Shown: positions 53,838 to 62,198 of the stretch, one piece after another
How the letters are laid out: the number at the start of each line of letters is the position of its first letter
Numbering within the stretch: position 1 is the stretch's first letter
DNA from: Akkermansia sp. N21116
GTDB taxonomy: Bacteria > Verrucomicrobiota > Verrucomicrobiia > Verrucomicrobiales > Akkermansiaceae
Reading direction: 5' to 3'
NCBI RefSeq assembly: GCF_029854705.2
Contig: NZ_CP139035.1
Location: 1,674,001-1,738,000 of the forward strand
Length of the DNA stretch: 64,000 bases
Made by a program: the position numbers and the translations under genes
Notes under the pieces: model-generated
What the model was told of the DNA's origin: nothing
The model's input: the letters and a program-made list of their open reading frames with translations, nothing else
The model's database searches: none

Positions 53838-56417
53838 TCACTCTTCTAGCTTGCCGGTGGAGTTGTTGTGGTTTGTGCCGATGAAGGGGGATGTATTGCT
53901 GTTGCCCGTGACGGAACCGGAGGAAGAACACTGGCTGATTGAACCGTCGTTCATGCCGATGAGTCCCCCTGTGTTGTATGTGCCGGTTACGTCGCCGGAG
54001 GCATGGCTGAAAGCGATAGGGCTGGTGGATGGATTTCCGTAGTTTCTACTGACTGTTCCGACGAGTCCTCCGGCATTGGCATTGGCACGGATATTCCCTT
54101 GAGATTGGCAGTGTGATATGGAACCGCAGTCGTTGTGACCGACAAGTCCTCCAACATTGAGAATACCTGTTACCCGGGCGTTACTGGAGCAATCTGAGAG
54201 GACACCTTGGGTGGCAAGGTCGATGGCGTTGGACGGAGCGGTGTTGGCACAGTTGACTCCGACGAGTCCGCCAATGCTGTCGCCATGGCATGAGGCAACG
54301 TCCCCGGATGTGGAGGAATGTGTGATGATACCGTTGTTTTGTCCGACAAGCCCTCCTGCTACGGAAAAGGCATGGATGTTTGCCTTGGCGGAACACGTGT
54401 CAATAGTTCCGTCGTTAGTTCCGGCCAGGGCTCCTGTGTAAAGATAGCCTTCGATGGTGGCTTCAGAGAGATGGAGATTCTTGATAAGCCCCCCCTTTCC
54501 AATATATCCGAATAGCCCGTTATGATGATTGCCGGGGCGTTTGACATTGAGATTGGAGATTGTGAATCCTGCTCCGTCAAATGTACCGGAGAAGGGCGTG
54601 TGTATATCGCCGATAGGTATCCAGTCGGAAATGGAAGCTAAGTCAATATTGTTTTTGAGGGTATAGTGACCGGATGGATTATTGCGAATTTGCATGAGCT
54701 GGGAGGCTGTGCGTATTTCTCCGTTGACGATGGGAGGAGGGGGGAGCGTTCCCATGGGGCCTTCCGAGGTAGGTTTGCAAGGATTCACGTCGGCCCGATA
54801 CAGGTAGAGATTGCCGTATGAGTGGGCTCCTCCATGGGTTTCGCGATCGAATGAGAGCATGTAGTATTCTTGTCGGTTCGTATCGGCATTGCGGAAGGGA
54901 ATGATGACGGGCCAGACATTGTAGGAACGCGGTGAACTCTGTATATTCAGCCGGACGGGGTGATTCATGGATGGATAACGGAGTACTTCGCAGTTGTCCA
55001 CGTTACGTCCGAAGAAGACATAGTAGTTTCCGTCTAATTTCTGGAACTGAATGCCAGTACATGGCGCTTGTGTGTAACGGGCGATTTCCCGGTAGGAACC
55101 GTTCCACGTATCGGATTCGAGAAGGGGAATTTGGTAGCCGCCCCGGCTGGAGTCGCACATAACAAGTCGCCATTTGCCCACGGATCTGTCATAAATCAAC
55201 GAGGCGTCTTCCTCATTGGACTGATCGGGGTATTGGACGGAGGTAACGGGGACGCATTGGAAGGGAGTATGCCGTGGATCCTTCGGGATGAGTCCCGATT
55301 TGATGGCGTGCGGACGTTCATTGTGGGCGGTAGGCATGGCGATCCACTCCTGGGTTATGGAATTGTAGATGATATCCGCAGCATGGAAGGTGGCGTAGTG
55401 ATTGCGGTTGTCGGGATTGAAGAGGAGAATGCCCGTGATATTCAGTTCTCCCGTTTTGAGGTTGAGGCGGTAAATGCCTTGGTAACTACTGTGGATGTCG
55501 TAGCCTCGGACGCTCATGGCAAGCCAGATGGAGTCTCCTTCCTGCAGGATGGTTCCTGTTTCGTCATGCAGGGGCTTGGGGTCGGCTTGAGCGGCTCCTC
55601 CTGTGATGGCATTGTCGAATCCTGAGAGTGTGAGGCGAGAATCGGAGGCTAGTCCTGCGACGAGACTCCCTCGATAAGTTTCGACAACGGAAGGATTGGA
55701 AAAATCGGTCTGGATGTCGATTTTGTAATCAAGCAGAGTATGTTTTTCTTTTGTCTCTTCCCAGACACTCAAAAAGCAGCGACGTATATTATTCCCGATG
55801 GATTCCGGGATGAAATCCGCCTTAATTGTGAATGGGGGATGGAGTCGGGCTTTGGAAAGAACTTTATCGATTACCCGAACTCCTTGGACATACACTTCAA
55901 GTCGAAGTTCAGGGGCTTTTGTCTGGCCGTTTGCATGATTGACGCACGTAAGGACAATGCGGTTGTTATCGTCCTTTCGTATGTCGATTCCGGCAGAACT
56001 GCCGCTTGTCCAATCCGAAATTCCCAATTCGTAGATTCCGCATGGAATATGCTGTCCGAGAGGGAGTCGAAAGGAAACATCGGAGTTGCCGATGTTGTGG
56101 AGCTGCAGGCCGTCCTGTGTGTGCGTTTTGCGGATAGGGGAGGGAATAGGTCCGGCTGTGTCCGAGGCTATTTGCTTAAGATCGAGTGTAGCAATGTCGA
56201 TTTTGGAGGTGAAGAGATTGCGGTGACTCCAGATTTTACGGAATGACAGATGTTCCGGGAGAAGTTTCTCTCCTGTTCCAGTATCCGGTATTCTTGGCGC
56301 GGACTGCTGGGACTGGGCTGAGGGCATGATTGTCTGACTGGTAGTTGGAAAAACAGCAAAGAAAGCGAAGAGCACAAGAGACAAGGAACGGCACAAACGA
56401 TGGTGTGTGGATTTCAT
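53838..56417 (-). CDS. Secreted propeller plus GLUG-repeat protein
   Basis: 859 residues with a signal peptide (about 1-28). Residues about 270-570 resemble a GH32/GH43-like five-bladed propeller (DSIWLAMSVRGYDIHSSYQG, DASLIYDRSVGKWRLVMCD, YYVFFGRNVDNCEVLRYPS). Residues about 575-635 form a linker with LKNNIDLASISDWIPIGDIH. The C-terminus carries at least five GLUG-type repeats (each with GGLVG or GGLIG followed by a CSS- or CQS-type strand), seen in surface adhesins and proteases. Catalytic acids were not identified, so binding or hydrolysis of a glycan are both possible. It stands alone between tRNA genes. Confidence 0.68.
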   Translation of the reverse strand: MKSTHHRLCRSLSLVLFAFFAVFPTTSQTIMPSAQSQQSAPRIPDTGTGEKLLPEHLSFRKIWSHRNLFTSKIDIATLDLKQIASDTAGPIPSPIRKTHTQDGLQLHNIGNSDVSFRLPLGQHIPCGIYELGISDWTSGSSAGIDIRKDDNNRIVLTCVNHANGQTKAPELRLEVYVQGVRVIDKVLSKARLHPPFTIKADFIPESIGNNIRRCFLSVWEETKEKHTLLDYKIDIQTDFSNPSVVETYRGSLVAGLASDSRLTLSGFDNAITGGAAQADPKPLHDETGTILQEGDSIWLAMSVRGYDIHSSYQGIYRLNLKTGELNITGILLFNPDNRNHYATFHAADIIYNSITQEWIAMPTAHNERPHAIKSGLIPKDPRHTPFQCVPVTSVQYPDQSNEEDASLIYDRSVGKWRLVMCDSSRGGYQIPLLESDTWNGSYREIARYTQAPCTGIQFQKLDGNYYVFFGRNVDNCEVLRYPSMNHPVRLNIQSSPRSYNVWPVIIPFRNADTNRQEYYMLSFDRETHGGAHSYGNLYLYRADVNPCKPTSEGPMGTLPPPPIVNGEIRTASQLMQIRNNPSGHYTLKNNIDLASISDWIPIGDIHTPFSGTFDGAGFTISNLNVKRPGNHHNGLFGYIGKGGLIKNLHLSEATIEGYLYTGALAGTNDGTIDTCSAKANIHAFSVAGGLVGQNNGIITHSSTSGDVASCHGDSIGGLVGVNCANTAPSNAIDLATQGVLSDCSSNARVTGILNVGGLVGHNDCGSISHCQSQGNIRANANAGGLVGTVSRNYGNPSTSPIAFSHASGDVTGTYNTGGLIGMNDGSISQCSSSGSVTGNSNTSPFIGTNHNNSTGKLEE

Positions 56418-56806
56418 CTGTTATTATTTACGGAGATGGAGAGGAATTCTTTCTTTTCCGTTTGCTGTTTCGGAGAAGATAGGAAAAGTGGAGGACATTG
56501 CCTCTCAACTCTGGCCTTACAGATTTTAGCGATGGGTGTTGCCGTGAATTCGACAAAGTTGTGCTATGTCTTTTTTGTTGTTGAACAATTGATTAAAAAG
56601 AATAACGTAACAATATTAGATTTTCAAAATTTCGGAGGAAGACTTCATAAGGAGACCGATCTGGTTGCATAGGTAATAATGTCGGGGTCCTATTGGTACT
56701 TATGTATCGGTAGGGCCTCGCATTCGTTGTTACCCTTATGAATTTGGAGAGAAAGAAGAGGGGGACAATCTAATCCGGAGATAGAAGTTCGGTATTCTGC
56801 AGAAAC
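56418..56806. other. Non-coding gap with one strong hairpin
   Basis: Upstream DNA of the GLUG gene, probably containing its promoter. A 13-bp stem with G-U pairs (56683-56695 with 56708-56720) is the only clear structure; it lacks a T tract, so its role is open. A 90-codon frame at 56400 is judged spurious. Confidence 0.45.
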
Positions 56807-56840
56807 AAAAAGACACCGTGCTATTGCAGGGTGTCTTTTT
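56807..56840. terminator. Terminator downstream of tRNA-Asp
   Basis: AAAAAGACACC pairs with GGTGTCTTTTT, good in both directions; on the minus strand it follows the tRNA by eight bases. Confidence 0.85.
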
Positions 56841-56847
56841 AGTCAGA

Positions 56848-56925
56848 TGGCGAAGCGGACGGGGCTCGAACCCGCGACCTCCAGCGTGACAGGCTGGCGC
56901 TCTAACCGAACTGAGCTACCACTCC
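56848..56925 (-). tRNA. tRNA-Asp(GTC)
   Basis: Acceptor GGAGTGG/CCGCTTC with wobble pairs, anticodon stem CCAGC/GCTGG with loop CTGTCAC (anticodon at 56888-56890), T arm GCGGG-TTCGAGC-CCCGT and encoded CCA. Confidence 0.95.
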
Positions 56926-57118
56926 GTGACATCTGCTTGTGTCGCATTCGCTCTGGTAAGCGAGGACGTGGGGTTTATAATTACATCCGATCCATCTGGC
57001 AAGAAAAAACTGTGTTGAGATATCGAATTTTATGAGAAGCTTCGGGAAAGATGAGAGTCGGCAGCCCTTTGAAGATTAAAAGATCTTTTGCAAATTAACA
57101 GAAAGAAGAAGTGACACA

Positions 57119-59386
57119 ATGACGTACTTCACATTGATGAAGTTGTCTATTTTTGATTACCTGCTCGGAAAGGGAGTGCTTGTTTTTCTGGGGATACTAT
57201 CGGCATGGACTGTTTCGGCGTCGACGATGGAAGAGTGCTATCGGAAAGCTGATGGATACCGGGCGTATTACGAGGAGGGCTGCAGCTGGGGATATGTATC
57301 TCCTCAATGGATTTCTGGAACCGGGGATTTTTGGTACACTTCCTACCGGGATGGACGGAAGTCGTTTTTGAGGGTGAACTCATCGGATGGAACAAAGGAA
57401 CCGGCATTTGATCATGATCATGTTGCTGAAGAATTAAATCGCCTGTCCGGAGAAAAGGCAAATCCCGCATGGTTACCCTTTGATGTCATCACGGGAACTC
57501 CTGAAAGTTTGCGCTTCCGTGTGAAAGACAAGGAATTTTGTTACGATACAGTCGGAAAAACTCTTTCTCCTGCACCCGAAAGCAGGGAGATCCAGCACAA
57601 GCCGAACAATCCCAATTGTTCTCCTGATGGAATGTACGAGGCATTTGTCAAAGAGAACGATTTGTTCCTGCGGAATAGTAAAAACGGTATGGAAGTGAGG
57701 CTTTCATCCAATGGTACGGCTGAGAATCCGTACTGTTTACCCGTGTTTTGGGCTCCGGATTCCAAGGGGCTGGTCTGTTGCCGCCGGGTGACGGCTCCCG
57801 TGCGGCATATTACTTTGATCGAATCCTCTCCCAAAGATTCCGTGCAACCCCGCGAACGGTCTATTCCCTACGTCAAACCCGGCGATCCTTTGGATGTGGT
57901 GCGTCCTGTTTTGTTTGGGACGGAAGCCGACACGGGGATAGAAATATCCTTCCCTGAGCCGGAACAACAGTTTTCCTTGGGGGGAATCCGGTGGTTGCGT
58001 GACAGTTCCGGTTTCACCTTTGACTACAACAAACGCGGACACGGCTCCTACATCGTGTATAAGGTAGACAGGGAGAATGCGTCCAAGGCCCGCCTTCTGA
58101 TTGAGGAATCCTTCCCGACTTTTGTTAATTATACACGCCTGTACCGCCATGATCTGGAGGATACGGGTGAAATTGTGTGGATATCCGAACGGGATGGATG
58201 GAGGCACCTTTACCTGTTGGATGCTGAGACGGGGAAGGTGGTGCGGCAACTGACGTCGGGGGAATGGATTGTCAAAAAGGTTTTACATGTCGATGCTGGG
58301 CAAAGGACTGTCTTTTTTATCGGATGCGGCCAAACTCCTGGCGAGGATCCTTACTTGGAGAAACTTTACAGAGTATCTCTCGATGGGGGTACTCCCATTT
58401 GCTTAACTCCGACCAATGCTACGCACGGAATTGATTTTTCACCGGATTATTCGTGCTTTGTCGATACGGCTTCCCGTGTGGACATGCCGCCGGAAACGAG
58501 TCTTCGCGATGCCCGAACAGGTCGTGAAATCCTGAAGCTGGAGAAATCCGATATTACACCGGCTCTGAAAAGGGGCTGGAGACCTCCGACCGTGTTTTGT
58601 GGCAAAGGAAGGGACGGTCTGACGGATATTTGGGGTATCATTGCTTTTCCTCCAAATCTTGTCCCCGGTCGTAAATATCCCGTTATCGAATATATTTATG
58701 CCGGCCCGCATGATTCTCATGTACCTAAATCTTTCAACATGGAACACGAGATGGTGCGATATACCGAGTTGGGATTCATCATGGTGATGATCGACGGTAT
58801 GGGTACATCCAATCGTTCCAAGAAATTTCACGATGTTTGCTGGAAAAACCTGAAGGATGCCGGTTTTCCCGATCGCATTGCCTGGATGAAGCAGGCAGCG
58901 AAGAAATACCCGGTTATGGATTTGTCCCGCGTCGGCATCTATGGCGTATCGGCCGGAGGTCAGAATGCTTTGAGTGCGTTGTTGTTCCACCCGGAATGGT
59001 ACAAGGTGGGTGTCTCCTCATGCGGGTGCCATGATAACCGCATGGATAAAATCTGGTGGAATGAACAATGGATGGGGTATCCGGTAGACAAGTCATATGA
59101 AGAGTGTTCCAACGTTGTCAATGCCGGTAAATTGCAAGGGAAATTGATGTTGATCCTGGGGGAAATCGATGACAATGTCGATCCGGCTTCGACCCGTCAG
59201 GTCATACATGCCTTGGAACAGGCTGGCAAGGACTTCGAATTTGTCCTGATTACTGGTGCGGGCCATACAATGGGTGGAAAATTCGGAGAACGTAAGAGAC
59301 GGGATTTCTTTGTCAAGCATCTGCAGGGAATAGATCCTCCGAACAGGAACGCTGCCCACGTTCCTGCCTCCAAAACTCGAACATAG
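57119..59386 (+). CDS. Exported S9-family (DPP-IV-type) peptidase
   Basis: 755 residues; a second ATG at 57137 may be the true start of the signal peptide (GVLVFLGILSAWTVSAS). Residues about 60-500 form the DPPIV N-terminal propeller (SFTFDYNKRGHGSYIVYKVD, IVWISERDGWRHLYLLD). The alpha/beta hydrolase domain holds Ser611 in YGVSAGGQ, Asp684 in EIDDNVDP and His716 in GAGHTMGG. Such enzymes trim dipeptides from peptide N-termini outside the cytoplasm, fitting host-protein use. It stands alone after tRNA-Asp with an AT-rich leader. Confidence 0.9.
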   Translation: MTYFTLMKLSIFDYLLGKGVLVFLGILSAWTVSASTMEECYRKADGYRAYYEEGCSWGYVSPQWISGTGDFWYTSYRDGRKSFLRVNSSDGTKEPAFDHDHVAEELNRLSGEKANPAWLPFDVITGTPESLRFRVKDKEFCYDTVGKTLSPAPESREIQHKPNNPNCSPDGMYEAFVKENDLFLRNSKNGMEVRLSSNGTAENPYCLPVFWAPDSKGLVCCRRVTAPVRHITLIESSPKDSVQPRERSIPYVKPGDPLDVVRPVLFGTEADTGIEISFPEPEQQFSLGGIRWLRDSSGFTFDYNKRGHGSYIVYKVDRENASKARLLIEESFPTFVNYTRLYRHDLEDTGEIVWISERDGWRHLYLLDAETGKVVRQLTSGEWIVKKVLHVDAGQRTVFFIGCGQTPGEDPYLEKLYRVSLDGGTPICLTPTNATHGIDFSPDYSCFVDTASRVDMPPETSLRDARTGREILKLEKSDITPALKRGWRPPTVFCGKGRDGLTDIWGIIAFPPNLVPGRKYPVIEYIYAGPHDSHVPKSFNMEHEMVRYTELGFIMVMIDGMGTSNRSKKFHDVCWKNLKDAGFPDRIAWMKQAAKKYPVMDLSRVGIYGVSAGGQNALSALLFHPEWYKVGVSSCGCHDNRMDKIWWNEQWMGYPVDKSYEECSNVVNAGKLQGKLMLILGEIDDNVDPASTRQVIHALEQAGKDFEFVLITGAGHTMGGKFGERKRRDFFVKHLQGIDPPNRNAAHVPASKTRT

Positions 59387-59435
59387 TCTCCGGAGAATAT
59401 ACCGGAGGGAAGGGGGCGGATGCGTGGAATTTTTC

Positions 59436-60773
59436 TTACTGCCGGGGCTGAAAAAGTTCCGGCAGTTGCTCCTGTAGCTGCCGGCTCGTTTCCTCAGAAG
59501 CGGGGAGGATATACGTGACGGCGGAGCCTCCTTTCAGGTTCTTGAGAGATACATCGGCATCATGCTTTAAAAGCAGGCGGATAACACGGGCTGCTGCAGG
59601 ATTCAGATTCCCATCCTGATCGATCAAATGCCTGCACGCCATCATCAGCGGGGTTTCTCCATCATGGGAAGCCCTATTGACGAGAGCTTTATATTCCAAA
59701 AGCAATTCGATGGACTTGATCAAAACCTCTTTTTTATCATCATTCTGTCGCGGGAAGATGTGGTCGCAAAGGTCGCACAGAGGAGTACGTCCGTATTCCG
59801 GCGAAGGATCAAGAGGATTATCGGCAGGATCCTTCCATCTGACATTGGGATCGGCACCATGTTCTAGAAGGAGACGCTTAATGACTAGATCGGAATAATG
59901 GCCGGTAGTGATAAATAACGGAGGGTTTTCGTCTCTTGTCTCGTTGGGATCAATTCCTTTCTCCAGCATCATGCGAACAACTTCGGAACAACCGTGCATA
60001 ATTGGGATACAGAGCGGATTCCTCCGTACTCCGGAGGCTTTCTTGTACGATGGATAATTCCCTCCCAGAGCAGGATCTGCCCCCAGGGAAAGGATGAGGC
60101 ACGCTATTTGTTCGTTATGGCTTTCTAGACATGCTTCCTCGAAGGGAACGAGTCCATTGGCTTTTTTATTAAGATCCGCTCCATGGTTGGCAAGTATCCG
60201 TATGAGATCCAGCCGTCTTTCAACTGGAATATGACTATCTTGTCCCCATGAACTCAGAGCACAACTTAATGGAGTAGGACCGTTTTCGGTGGGAATAGAT
60301 CCCATGCTTGTCTTGATTTCTGCAGACTGATTGGGGGCTGCCCCCAATTCCAGCAAATGCAGGGCCAGCTCATTTTTTCCAAAACAGCAGGCATAATGAA
60401 GAAGAGTCATATGCGATTCCCCCGAATGCCTGGCATTGCCGGAAGACGCTGTATCGAAAATGATACGTAAAAGGCCGTTCATTCGGTAATTTCTGATGAA
60501 CTGGTTCTTTTTCTGGATGAACTTAGAGAGGAACATACTGCTGGTCAAATCCTCCAACGTGAATGGATCGTCCGGCATTGGGATGATGGTGGCTTTCATG
60601 GAAACATAAATTTCCTCAATTTGCTGACGGTCCTTTCCCGTCCACACTGGATTGAAAACCAATTTATTGGGCGTATTAGACTCCAAATTGCAGATCAATA
60701 CTCCGGAGAGAACTACAATGGCCAGACAGGCTATCCCCCAGATAAGAAGATTATTCCGAAGTCTTTTTGTCAT
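59436..60773 (-). CDS. Membrane-anchored ankyrin-repeat protein
   Basis: 445 residues. One N-terminal membrane helix (LLIWGIACLAIVVLSGVLIC) is followed by about seven ankyrin repeats between residues 115 and 440. Examples are TLLHYACCFGKNELALHLLE, PLCIPIMHGCSEVVRMMLEK and TPLMMACRHLI. The repeats probably face the periplasm and bind a protein partner. It is convergent with the peptidase gene (49 bp between stops). Partner and role unknown. Confidence 0.82.
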   Translation of the reverse strand: MTKRLRNNLLIWGIACLAIVVLSGVLICNLESNTPNKLVFNPVWTGKDRQQIEEIYVSMKATIIPMPDDPFTLEDLTSSMFLSKFIQKKNQFIRNYRMNGLLRIIFDTASSGNARHSGESHMTLLHYACCFGKNELALHLLELGAAPNQSAEIKTSMGSIPTENGPTPLSCALSSWGQDSHIPVERRLDLIRILANHGADLNKKANGLVPFEEACLESHNEQIACLILSLGADPALGGNYPSYKKASGVRRNPLCIPIMHGCSEVVRMMLEKGIDPNETRDENPPLFITTGHYSDLVIKRLLLEHGADPNVRWKDPADNPLDPSPEYGRTPLCDLCDHIFPRQNDDKKEVLIKSIELLLEYKALVNRASHDGETPLMMACRHLIDQDGNLNPAAARVIRLLLKHDADVSLKNLKGGSAVTYILPASEETSRQLQEQLPELFQPRQ

Positions 60774-60953
60774 TTTCTTCCATTATAGAGCGGAGCATGG
60801 AAAATCTCAAGTCGCATCTTTCCTGCCATCTGCAATTGATCTCCAACAATTTGATCGTCATTCGCTTACTCAATCATCAAGAGAAAAGACATAATTTCCT
60901 CTTTTCCTCCTGCGTTGCATCCTTTATAAACCTTTCCGTGTTGCGCAGGCAAC

Positions 60954-61029
<76 letters not shown>

Positions 61030-61034
61030 AGTTT

Positions 61035-61069
61035 AAACCCCTTGATCCTCTAAGGTTCAAGGGGTTTTT
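61035..61069 (+). terminator. Terminator after the CAU tRNA
   Basis: AAACCCCTTGA pairs with TCAAGGGGTTT and ends in a T tract, six bases after the tRNA. Confidence 0.85.
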
Positions 61070-61167
61070 ATTATGTTCGGAATGGCAATTTTAGAGGCTT
61101 CCGAAATGTCGAAAAACGGTTAAATAACGGTCAAAAACGACCGAAAAATACGTTTTTTGATTGGATA

Positions 61168-61353
61168 ATGGGTATAGTTTTTGACATGGCGAAAGCTCCG
61201 AAATTTGAGGTTCAGGCAACTCGGAATGGACTGTTTGCAATCTGTATTCCATCAAATATGTCTTCATCGGGGAAGGGCGGGAAAAGATATTTTAAAAAGA
61301 AGTCTGATGCTCTTGATGCACAGACAGGACTTAGGCGTCGCCTCAACCCTTGA
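61168..61353 (+). pseudogene. Truncated tyrosine-recombinase (integrase) N-terminus
   Basis: 61 codons; the likely native start is the ATG at 61186 (MAKAPKFEVQATRNGLFAIC). KRYFKKKSDALDAQTGLRRR resembles the arm-binding start of integrases found in Verrucomicrobiota elements. The frame ends at a stop formed exactly where DNA resembling the tRNA 3' end begins, so the catalytic domain was lost by deletion. The integrase assignment rests on short similarity only. Confidence 0.5.
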
Positions 61354-61379
61354 TCGCAGGTTCGAATTCTACCGGGGAT
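61346..61379 (+). repeat. Decayed copy of the CAU tRNA 3' end (attachment-site scar)
   Basis: The segment around CAGGTTCGAATTCTACCGGG matches the T arm and acceptor 3' side of the tRNA at 60954-61029 (compare GTAGGTTCGAACCCTACCGG) with four substitutions in about 30 positions. Duplicated tRNA 3' ends mark sites of integrative elements. Confidence 0.6.
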
Positions 61380-61779
61380 AAAGCTCGTAAATAACTTAAC
61401 CATAACGGATTAATATTTTTTCTTTTCTCTTTTCCGAGGCGATGTCAAAATGAATCGGGCATTGAGAGATGTACTATGTCATGTTTGACATGTATATTTA
61501 TTAAGGACTTCAGACTTACCAAGGCTGCGTGCTTCCAGAAGGTTTTTTCATTTCCTACGTAACAGGTACACGCAGTCAGGGAAAGGGGAAATTTCTCATC
61601 CGATGGGTTATTAGTGCTTTGACGGATCAAGCTGGGAATGATATCTTATGTAACCTCTCTACTAGAAGAGGATGGTGAAATTCGGGAATCACACCGAATG
61701 AACTAGATTTTCGTGAAAAGGTGTAACCAACCGAACATGAGTTACGTCTAGATAGCGAATCCCAACACAATCAAACGCC
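61380..61779. other. AT-rich non-coding stretch before the double-glycine peptide gene
   Basis: No gene supported. It contains the inverted repeat ATGTCA-TGTT-TGACAT (61476-61491), a possible operator, and otherwise no recognised sites. Confidence 0.4.
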
Positions 61780-62001
61780 ATGAACGATAATAAAGAAGAA
61801 ATCAAGATGGATGAGCTCGACGGAATCGTCGGAGGTTCGATGACCGCGACATTGACTCCTTGGACGAACAAGGATGGAATCCCTTGCATTAAGATTGAAG
61901 TAACAGGAGGTTCCAGTGTTGGTCACTTGACGATCAAAGCTTCCGACCTTGATAAATACAAGGAACGCCATTCCGACTGGACGTTCAAAATGAACCAGTA
62001 G
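61780..62001 (+). CDS. Small protein with double-glycine leader (candidate bacteriocin/RiPP-type secreted peptide)
   Basis: 73 residues. The N-terminal 19 residues, ending KMDELDGIVGG, match the layout of class II bacteriocin and Nif11-type leaders (hydrophobic-ELxxIxGG) that peptidase-containing ABC transporters cut after GG. The 54-residue remainder is Thr-, Gly- and Lys-rich with a single Cys (GIPCIKIEVTGG), so no disulfide pair or lanthipeptide Cys pattern is seen. It has its own strong terminator at 62031-62065. No transporter, immunity or modifying gene lies nearby in this window. It sits in an element scar beside a tRNA. No Shine-Dalgarno site is visible. Function is a hypothesis. Confidence 0.6.
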   Translation: MNDNKEEIKMDELDGIVGGSMTATLTPWTNKDGIPCIKIEVTGGSSVGHLTIKASDLDKYKERHSDWTFKMNQ

Positions 62002-62030
62002 CGTTGCTGCTGAATCCAGCCATCTATATC

Positions 62031-62065
62031 AGGAGGTAATGGAGAAATCCATTCCTCCTTTTTTT
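62031..62065 (+). terminator. Strong terminator after the double-glycine peptide gene
   Basis: AGGAGGTAATGGA pairs with TCCATTCCTCCT around GAAA, followed by TTTTTTT. Confidence 0.92.
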
Positions 62066-62198
62066 GGTATCTACGGGTTGGCAGGAGCATTAATCACATG
62101 TCAAGCTATTCACTATCTGCATATTGCACTGGTGAATCCGATGTTTTCAATCAAGCTTGTTTGAAAGATAGTTCGACAGGCAATCAATTGTCCACAAG

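Noticed and set aside
56400-56672. 90-codon plus frame before tRNA-Asp
   Set aside because: Overlaps the start region of the GLUG gene, has no start signal and no recognisable features.
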